Positions 1 to 8,600 of a stretch of 64,000 bases of DNA are shown one piece after another. The stretch is from assembly GCA_964019425.1 (NCBI GenBank), contig OZ025798.1, positions 620,001 through 684,000 on the forward strand, in the 5' to 3' direction. A program made the translations under genes and the position numbers. The stretch comes from Flectonema sp. DT1601. Taxonomy: Eukaryota > Euglenozoa > Diplonemea > Diplonemida > Diplonemidae. Each line of letters opens with the position of its first letter. The stretch's first letter is position 1. The notes under the pieces are model-generated. The model did not search any database and was not told the DNA's origin. It worked only from the letters and a program-made list of their open reading frames with translations.

Positions 1-1659
1 GATGAGTGGTGATAAGTTCTTAGAAGTTTTTTTCTTTTTTTTTTTTTTTGTTTGAATTAAAGAACGGGAAAAAAGAAAATAATTAAAAAAATTACATTCT
101 TATGTAACTCACGACGCTGCTGTACTTGTAATAATTAGTGCGAGGATTATTAGAACACAAAAATATTAGCGTGGCTTTTTTTTTGTTTTCTGAAATTAGA
201 GCGGTTTTTTCTGTACAATGATACTTCCTTCGCAAAGCACCGGCTTCTTCGTGCATACAGTGCAGAAATAATAGCGCGTAGAAAGAACACAGCTAGGATT
301 TCTGGATTTCTGTAAATTTAGCGCGGGTTTTTATCCGCGCAATAATAATTCCAAGTAACGGTAATAAAAGCATTTTCAAGCAGGTGTCACACGAATTTTT
401 TTTAAAAAACTCTAATTACCAATGGGAATGGCTGCAAAAAAGCAAAAAGAAGAAAAAAAAAGGGGTTTTGGTTTACTCACACTGGTTGCATCTGTTGTTT
501 TTTTTTTTTTTTTGTTTGCTTTTTACAGCTATTGGTAACAATGAAGAGCAATTGAACCACAAAATAAAGACTTTTAGCGTCACAACTTTACGGGTACAAG
601 TCTGCACGTCTACGAAGACTAAGTCTCGTTCTAAAAACAAGGGGGGAAAAGAAAAAAAAATAAACAACAACTATTAAAGGACACACCTTGCTAGGGAGAA
701 ATTTATATTTTGGTGCTAAATACCTTTCTCTAGCGGTCATCAACACCAACAAGCCAAGATAAAAAAATCTCCAAAGAGAAGCCTAATTTACGGAACCGCA
801 TTATTGTGACAAGAGTCTCCGTGAGAGTAGCTTTTTTTTTTTTTTTTTTTTTTTTAAACGCGGAATAAACAATTAAATTTCATCATCCTACCACTTTCTA
901 TAGACAATCCAAACCCACTGTATCTGTGCAATAATCATTGAGCGAAAATAATAAATAATAAAAACACGTAATAAAATATAGAAGAAACAAAAAAAACCAA
1001 ACTAAGTGGTTGAAATAGAACATGTTAGGCAAGCTTCCTGATTAACTCAGTGTGAAACTTATATATACGAGAGACAGACAAGAAGTTTAAAGATAATAAT
1101 GTCACAATATTTTTTTCCTAAAATTTTGAATTTACAATATTCGCATCTGCAAACTGAAGTGAATAATCACAGAGGAAACAGAGCAACACAAGGAACCAAT
1201 TGCTTCACGTCAGGTTAACCAGCGAGGCCTATTACGGCACAGACTGAACAGTAAGTGAATACAATGACTCGGAGCAACTAACCACGAGGTAGGAGAAAGG
1301 TATAATACTTGGGAGGACTAATTACATTTTATTAAGCGAAGCATAAACGATACTTTCTAACGAAGGACGACAATCTCTAATTCAATATTGGTATTGACTT
1401 GACAATTCCTCGCAGATTTGCTTTTTGGTATCCTCCGAATTTCTGTTGTTGTTCCATTGTAGGTACATCTCCTTCAGTAAGGTTCATTGAGTCTCAGTAA
1501 CTGTGTCATGTTCCGTCAGAACTTCTTCGTACTTGTGAGTAGTTTCATTGCGTTCGTTGTCGTTATGCGTGAAACCTGATTCTTGAGTCTGATTGATACA
1601 ATGGAGTGACGTAAGACTTAATCAAATACCAAGAAGTACGATAAAAATAACCATGAAAT
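1..1659. other. Gene-poor AT-rich flank
   Basis: No convincing gene is seen here. The stretch is AT-rich with several long T runs (near 30-50, 490-515 and 830-855). The open frames near 384-677 are lysine- or phenylalanine-rich by composition and are not believable proteins. The part nearest 1,659 is probably the 3' untranslated region of the minus-strand gene that ends at 1,660. A minus-strand AATAAA near 1,328-1,335 could be its polyadenylation signal, which is inference only. Confidence 0.5.
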
Positions 1660-3222
1660 CTATGAGTCATTCAGTGTCACAGATTTAGCAGTGACAATAG
1701 TAACAGGACCCAAAGTCGGGGTCCAAGAGCTGAGAGTTGGTTCGCCTGTAGTGCTGTCAGTTGATCGAGGAAGACCAGCGTTATGAAGTGGTCTCGATTC
1801 GGGAGCAGATCCTCCTAAGCTATGCCTGTATGGCAGCCCGACGGGTTGCGAAGAGACTGAATTCATAATATCTCTACTCTCTGCACTCGCATCTTGAACT
1901 ACTCTGTAATGATAATCATATCGTGTAGCAGGAATTGAACCTGTACTTCCTAACGTGGTACCATATCCAGTGCTGTTATAAGTGTCTCTATGTAACTTTC
2001 TTGTTATACTCAATTCTTGAAGTAACCCACTCCCAAAAGCCAACTTCACTACGACATAAATCTGATACAACAATGCAACTCGCATGACTACTGCTAAAGC
2101 AGCGGAAATAATCATTAAGATTGATGCTGGAAATTTGTCATAGTGTAATCTTACGTGGTGCACATGTCCCATCTCATCAAGTATTGCATATATCATTGTT
2201 ATCCCTTCAACGATACCACCTAATGTAAAAAGCAGGATGACGAACTGTATGTTTATGTTATTTTTTATTACTCGTTTTTCACTGCAACCAAAAAGAAAAG
2301 TAATGTGAAATGTTGAACATACCTTCATCAATCCCAGCCATTCGTTTTTTACGGATTTTTTTAAAGGAAATGTACAAAGTACAGGTATTGTAATTAAGAA
2401 GAAATAAGTCAGACTGGAAAGCCAGACTGGCCATGTAACCAAAGTAACCGACAGTAATCCAAGCATAAGACTGAAGCAGAAATCGATTGACAAAATAGCT
2501 GTAAATTTTCTGTAGGAAGCATGAACCGCGAGTCTATCTGCCCTAGCACCAAGTTCTCGGTAGGGCCTCCAACCGAAACCCTCCATAGTGTTATATACAA
2601 AATAAGCCGAAGCTATAGTGCCTACCGCTGCAGTCCACTGGACTATAACTATCCAGTATTGAAGACTAAATCCAGTCCAGTGTTCGGCATAATCCATTGT
2701 TACAAAAAAGCTTTCAATCAATAAGAGAATTATTGATCCCTGTGTGTTTTATTATAATCGAGTGTGAATCTAGAGTGAGTTTTATGAATCTAAACAAAAA
2801 CATACCGCCATGGTAAACTCGTTTTGTGCATATATCGAATGAAGAGACGACACGTATTGAAACAAGACGTACACTACTATTAAAAATCGGTAAACATTCT
2901 GATCAGGTGATTTTTTCCAATATACTAAACTTATAGTTGCCAAGTCAATAAGTAGTACATAAAATAAGTAACCCTTAACAACACTTGGCATTTGACCAAA
3001 GACTTCCCTAACTCGTTTTATTTTCTGGATTATACCACATGATTTGCTATAACCACCACTGTATACTACTGGTGTTTGCTTCGTCATTATTCGGGTGCGT
3101 TCCTCCGCCTTTCCAGCAGAGTTGGCGCTCATTGAATATGGTATTACTTGAAGGGGGTAAATTGATACTAATATTAAATGGAAAGCAACTTGAAACTGGC
3201 TGACATGAATCCGCGCTAACAT
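1660..3222 (-). CDS. Multi-pass membrane protein, three exons, unknown family
   Basis: Joining exons 3222-2806, 2739-2323 and 2244-1660 gives one frame of 472 residues, because the first two exons are each exactly 139 codons. Hydrophobic helices are visible at about residues 85-101 and 112-131, at the exon 1/2 join (GSIILLLIESFF), and at least four more in exons 2 and 3, so roughly seven to eight membrane passes are likely. The last 120 or so residues are Ser/Thr-rich and polar, probably a tail outside the membrane. The first Met is at 3222; Met31 is a possible alternative start, and an upstream exon cannot be excluded. I do not recognise the family and assign no function. Splicing is inferred from GT-AG ends and frame continuity. 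Confidence 0.7.
2245..2322 (-). other. Spliceosomal intron 2 (78 nt)
   Basis: It opens GTATGT after an AAG codon and closes CATACAG before TTC. Its length is a multiple of three without an in-frame stop, so the unspliced frame stays open, but the translation inside is polar and breaks a hydrophobic stretch. An earlier TTGCAG acceptor would leave 41 nt and shift the frame. Confidence 0.6.
2740..2805 (-). other. Spliceosomal intron 1 (66 nt)
   Basis: On the minus strand the intron opens GTATGT directly after a GCG codon and closes ACACAG before GGA. Removing it keeps phase 0 and creates a hydrophobic segment across the join. A nearer AG at 2711-2712 would break the frame, which decided the acceptor. 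Confidence 0.7.
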
Positions 3223-3377
3223 TTCTCTCGTCGCAGTGCTAAAAACCTGGCCCCAGAAACTAAGCTAAGAAAATTTCCTGGAAAAAAATGACCACATTAG
3301 TTCTCTGATCAACAGTACAGGGCTATCACTCTGTTGTCTAAGTGATGATATCCGTGATAATTGCACCACTTCCTGAA

Positions 3378-3758
3378 CTAAGCTTCTTGCCCTGTTGTTA
3401 TTATACATTTAATGTTACTACTGGTAGAGATGAAAACAATGATTGAACCTATAAAACAATACGAGACGCTAACTGTGCACGGTGCTGAGGACCTTCGTTG
3501 TAATAGTGGCTCCTCCATGATTGAAAGTTTTCGCTTCAATACTGGTGCCGACTTCCTTCGATCCTCGTCTTCAAACCGAGCTGCAAACTCCTTCGCAGCC
3601 GGTCTCATATTCCCCGACACCTCATTGAACTCACCGAAGTCGAAGGCCTCCTTCGTCGACCGCTCAGCCTCCTTAATTCCTTCGTCAGGCTTCTGACGCA
3701 GTACACGCCTCCTAGATGGCACCCTTTCTAACGCCTCTTTTGATCCCGCACACCCCAT
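3378..3758 (-). CDS. Small MGCAGSK protein, predicted N-myristoylated/palmitoylated
   Basis: This is a 126-codon frame. The start at 3758 was chosen because the protein then begins MGCAGSK. Gly2 followed by Ser/Lys at positions 6-7 fits the N-myristoylation consensus, and Cys3 is where such proteins are commonly palmitoylated, so the product is probably held on the inner face of a membrane. The middle is highly charged (EAERSTKEAFDFGEF, then RFEDEDRRKSAP) with several Arg/Lys-Ser pairs that could be kinase sites. The last 30 residues are hydrophobic and may be intron-derived read-through, so the true 3' end is uncertain. The frame is open upstream of Met but that part matches a decayed duplicate. 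Family not recognised. Confidence 0.5.
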   Translation of the reverse strand: MGCAGSKEALERVPSRRRVLRQKPDEGIKEAERSTKEAFDFGEFNEVSGNMRPAAKEFAARFEDEDRRKSAPVLKRKLSIMEEPLLQRRSSAPCTVSVSYCFIGSIIVFISTSSNIKCIITTGQEA

Positions 3759-4127
3759 TATTTTGCTTGTGGGAGTTAGTTTTCCTTTTCCGAAGAAGAG
3801 GGGAGGGGGGTGAATCGATGGAACACGATACAAACGGACAAATCTTTGTTTTGCGACGAAGTGGCAGCGGTCAAATGAATTACCAACTATAAGGTTTCGA
3901 CGCCCAGTCATTCCTTCGTCGGGCTCCTGATGCAGTACACGCCTCCTCCTCCCAACGACTCCTTTGATCCCGCACGCCCCATTATTTTGCTTGTGGGTGC
4001 TAGTTTTTCTTTTCTGAGGGGGTGAATCGATGTAACACGATACAAACAGATAACTCCTTGTTTTTGCAACATGGATGAATGACAAAGTGGCAGCGGTCAA
4101 GTGAATTACCAACTATAAGGTTTTGGG
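3672..4127. repeat. Tandem duplication of about 229 bp
   Basis: Segments of about 229 bp (3,672-3,901 and 3,902-4,127) align through their length. They share the blocks around cgcagtacacgcctcct, gatcccgcac, ccccattattttgcttgtgg, gtgaatcgatg and accaactataaggttt. The right copy has diverged by point changes and small indels. Confidence 0.75.
3908..3982 (-). pseudogene. Decayed duplicate of the MGCAGSK start
   Basis: A second ATG context nearly identical to that at 3758 lies about 225 bp upstream on the same strand. It reads MGRAGSKES and stops after 24 codons, so the Cys3 lipidation site has become Arg and the frame is lost soon after. It belongs to the tandem duplication listed for 3,672-4,127. 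Confidence 0.6.
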
Positions 4128-4657
4128 AGCATAGTAGTAAATACCTCGTCCTAAATTACCGAGGAAGATGCATAACATATATGCAGGGAAAACCCGTTTC
4201 TCAAGCGTAAAAACAGCAACCAATGAATTTATACGGGTTTAACTTGTATCGTCAGGGAAACGCGAAATGGGGCAATAGCCATGACTGGCTAAGAGAGATT
4301 AAGTAACTAAATGTGGGGGCTTGTGTAGGAAATGTTTGTTTGTCCTAAATTATTAGAAAGGGGAGGGGGGCGCAATTCGTAGATGCAGAAAGTTCCCGTT
4401 TTTTCAACAGCAATATTGAGATTATTTTATAAGGGGAAAATGTTTCTAACACCTAGACTATTAAGGAAAAAGAAAGAGGGGAGGGGGGCGGGCAGAAAAA
4501 CAGCCACAACTGAATGATAGTGACCAAGTGAATTGCCAACAAAAAAAACAGCTTTCGAGGGTGTAGTAAATACACCCTAAAAGACTAAGGAAGTCGTATA
4601 ATGCAGCTAGAACCCATTTCTCAAGTGCAAGACAGCTACCAACCTTTCGAACGAAAA
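4098..4657. repeat. Further degenerate copies of the same repeat
   Basis: No gene. The sequence contains two weaker echoes of one another: gtagtaaatac with tttctcaag near 4,133-4,205 and again near 4,563-4,625, plus the G-rich block aggggaggggggcg at 4,360 and 4,480 (also at 3,800). It looks like a decayed local tandem array upstream of the MGCAGSK gene. Confidence 0.4.
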
Positions 4658-5683
4658 TTGCATATAAGGGAATGGAGTCTAAAATTGCAACGCCACGCAA
4701 CTTGAAAAACGAGCAGATAACTAATAAATCCTTTTCTTTTGCAAAAACACGGATTGGATGCTGAATAGTGATTAAGAAAATCGCACACCTATAATATGGT
4801 CAAGGAAAGATGCAATAAATATACGAAGAGACCTCGTTATTCAAAATGTAAGACTTGTAAACCCCAAAAATGAACTTCTATGACAGTCTTTATAACTCAT
4901 CATGTTTGTTTTCTTTCTTCGGCAAGGTGCGGCATCCCTATTAGTTAGTTGGGATATTTTGCCCGCCGATGTAATCTTGCAGAGCAAGACTTTCTTTATT
5001 ACTATTTACTTTTTTTCTTTTCTTTTTTTTTGTGTGGTTGTATTCCCAACATTTATCCAAAAACATCAGTTTCGTGCGCTGTTGCGCTTGCTTACTCAAC
5101 AGTGCGAAAAATATAAAAGGCATGAGAACGGTCGACGATTACCCCTCGACAATTCGCGTTCACGATGCCGGGGGAAAAAAGGGGAAAAAAAGAAACGGGT
5201 CTTTTTGAATGGCCCCATGATTAATTAAGTATTGCGTTTAAACGCAGTGTTCACTCCTCCTCCGACAGGTCACACATGTAAATTAAAGGGGTTCTGAAGG
5301 GTTAAGATAATCCGCCGGCAGCCCGAAAACCGCAAGGGGAAAAACTAACTAAAATAACCTACTACTAATGATGGGGAAAGGTGTCACCTCCTTATTCAGA
5401 AGAGGGATTACTTCATATCATATATCAAAAATGCAAAAATAAAGCGTTGGAAAGTACAGACATCCATGTAGAGAGGAAGAAGAGAGAGAAGGACAAGAGG
5501 GATTAATATAAAAAGGAAGGTATTTGATTCTTCTGGATCGATTCCATTGTGCGCACGAGGTGGGTGCATCTTATGGGGATGACTATTAATGCCTTTGGTC
5601 ATATTCGTGTTAAAGACGTATTGCGGATCAATCAAGCAATACTAACAGTCAGCCACAAAAACCGCACCATGGCAAGTGGTTTC
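4658..5683 (-). repeat. Vestigial CAP-array unit: flanks without a gene
   Basis: From ttgcatataa at 4658 the sequence is the same as the region upstream of each CAP gene (compare 11331, 19447, 26984), running on into the downstream flank of the gene that ends at 5,684. What lies left of 4,658 is unrelated. This is the promoter-side flank of a fourth full gene whose body is gone, so it marks the left end of the tandem array. The break falls about 70 bp before where the start codon would be. Confidence 0.8.
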
Positions 5684-8600
5684 CTACAGTCTCATTCCTT
5701 CAAATGCAGGGTCCATTGGGTTGTTTTCGTTTCCTGCGTCAACAGAATCCATGAAATCAAGAAATTGGACTCCTTCATCAGACCTCTTTTTCATCACAAC
5801 GGCACCGATCACAGCTGCACAAGCGAACAGCACACCGAGTGCAACTAAAAGCCAGATCCACCAGTTGTCAGTGCTGCTGTCATCCGAATCCCCCGTCCCG
5901 GCTCCCAGTTGCGGTGATATCGTCTGATAACCACCTGCAGGTGCGTCGGTACCCGGAACGGGAGTAGCAGTACTTCCAAGTGGTGCCATGGTGGTAGGAA
6001 CAGGTGTTTTAGCCGCTGGTACTGCGGTTCCTGGAACAGGAGTAGAGGTACTTCCAGGTGGTGACATAGTTGTGAGGGAAGGTTCGCTAGTTGGCTTAAC
6101 AGGTGTTGTTGGCACCGCGGTTCCCGGAACAGGAGTAGAGGTACTTCCAGGTGGTGACATAGTTGTGAGGGAAGGTTCACTAGTTGGCTTAACAGGTGTT
6201 GTTGGCACTGCGGTTCCCGGAACAGGAGTAGAGGTACTTCCAGGCGGTGACATAGTTGTGAGGGAAGGTTCACTAGTTGGCTTAACAGGTGTTGTTGGCA
6301 CCGCGGTTCCCGGAACAGGAGTAGAGGTACTTCCAGGTGGTGACATAGTTGTGAGGGAAGGTTCACTAGTTGGCTTAACAGGTGTTGTTGGCACCGCGGT
6401 TCCCGGAACAGGAGTAGAGGTGCTTCCAGGTGGTGAAATAGTTGTGAGGGAAGGTTCACTGGTTGGCTTCACAACGGCAGCTGGTACTGCGGTGCCCGGA
6501 ACAGGAGTAGCGGTACTTCCAGGCGGTGACATAGTTGTGAGGGCAGGTTCGCTAGTTGGCTTCACAACTGGTGCTGGTACTGCGGTTCCCGGAACAGGGG
6601 TGGCGGTACTTCCAGGAGGTGACATAGTTGTGAGGGCAGGCGCGCTAGTTGGCTTCACAACAGCAGGTGCTGCGGTGCCCGGAACAGGGGTGGCGGTACT
6701 TCCAGCTGGTGCCATCGTCGTGAGGGCAGGCGCACTAGTTGGCTTCACAACAGGCGTTGGCACTGCGGTTCCCGGAACAGGTGTGGCAGTACTTCCAGCT
6801 GGTGCCATCGTTGTGAGAGCAGGTGCGCTAGTCGGCTTCACAACAGCTGGTGCTGCGGTAGGCATAGCTGTGGTTGGCACAGATGTTGTTGGCACAGACG
6901 TGTCTGGCACAGATGTTGGCATAGCTGTGGTTGGTACAGATGGTGTTGGCACAGACGTGTCTGGCACAGATGTTGGCATAGCTGTGGTTGGTACAGATGT
7001 TGTTGGCACAGACGTGTCTGGCACAGATGTTGGCATAGCTGTGGTTGGTACAGATGGTGTTGGCACAGACGTATCTGGCACAGATGTTGGCATAGCTGTG
7101 GTTGGTACAGATGGTGTTGGCACAGACGTGTCTGGCACAGATGTTGGCATAGCTGTGGTTGGTACAGATGTTGTTGGCACAGACGTGTCTGGCACAGATG
7201 TTGGCATAGCTGTGGTCGGTACTGAGGTAGGCACTACATCAGAACAGATGTCCGGGTGCTTCGCCAATAATGATGCGTCAGGCTCGATGAGACCACCAGA
7301 TCCCCTCTCAAATGGCTTGGTACCGACCCAGTATCCCTGTCCTCTCTCTCCGTACTGGCATCCGATCTCCCACCACTTTCCGTTCCATCCGTAAGGACCT
7401 GGGGAAGGGCATTCCACAGCAGCGCATCCGATAGCGTAGATGTTCGAGGAACTCATCTGAGTGTAGTGGGAAGTAACTCCACCTCTGGAGGAATCAGACG
7501 CCCAGTTGTAATCATCCTTCTCATCCCACCAAGACTGTCCGAGGTAACCCACGATACCGTCAATCGGGTCTTCACATGCAGTACCCGCACAGTAGGCAAG
7601 GTTCTCTCCGAGGAACTCGTATCCACCGACATTCTTCCTGTATCCATCTTGGTCAGAGTGCGGCCAGCTGCTGTCACATCTGGCGAGCCAGTTGTACATG
7701 TTTGTGGCAATAGCGGAGTCCCATCTCACTTTGTACATGTCCTTCGCTGGTGGCTGGGTGTTGGCCCTCCACTCGTTGTGCTTGTCAAGGATGGCCTGCT
7801 CCCACTTGTTCTGCGGGCATCCAGCTCCAGAAGGAGTTCCTGCTGGTGGAGTTGGTGGTGTTGGTGCAGGTGGACTTGGTGCAGGTGGAGTTGGTGCAGG
7901 TGGAGATGGTGGTGGTGGTGCTCCAGCTCCGCAGATGTCCGGGTGCTTCGCCAACAACGATGCGTCAGGCTCGATGAGACCACCAGATCCACTCTCAAAT
8001 GGCTTGGTACCGACCCAGTATCCCTGTCCTCTCTCTCCGTACTGGCATCCGATCTCCCACCACTTTCCGTTCCATCCGTAAGGACCTGGGGAAGGGCATT
8101 CCACAGCAGCGCATCCGATAGCGTAGATGTTCGAGGAACTCATCTGAGTGTAGTGGGAAGTAACTCCACCTCTGGAGGAATCAGACGCCCAGTTGTAATC
8201 ATCCTTCTCATCCCACCAAGACTGTCCGAGGTAACCCACGATACCGTCAATCGGGTCTTCACATGCAGTACCCGCACAGTAGGCAAGGTTCTCTCCGAGG
8301 AACTCGTATCCACCGACATTCTTCCTGTATCCATCTTGGTCAGAGTGCGGCCAGCTGCTGTCACATCTGGCGAGCCAGTTGTACATGTTTGTGGCAATAG
8401 CGGAGTCCCATCTCACTTTGTACATGTCCTTCGCTGGTGGCTGGGTGTTGGCCCTCCACTCGTTGTGCTTGTCAAGGATGGCCTGCTCCCACTTGTTCTG
8501 CGGGCATCCAGCTCCAGAAGGAGTTCCTGCTGGTGGAGTTGGTGGTGTTGGTGCAGGTGGACTTGGTGCAGGTGGAGTTGGTGCAGGTGGAGATGGTGGT

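Noticed and set aside
384-677. Small lysine-rich protein
   Set aside because: It consists of A-run and T-run codons with no believable context.
2711-2805. A 95-nt version of intron 1 using the AG at 2711-2712
   Set aside because: It shifts the reading frame; the 66-nt version keeps it.
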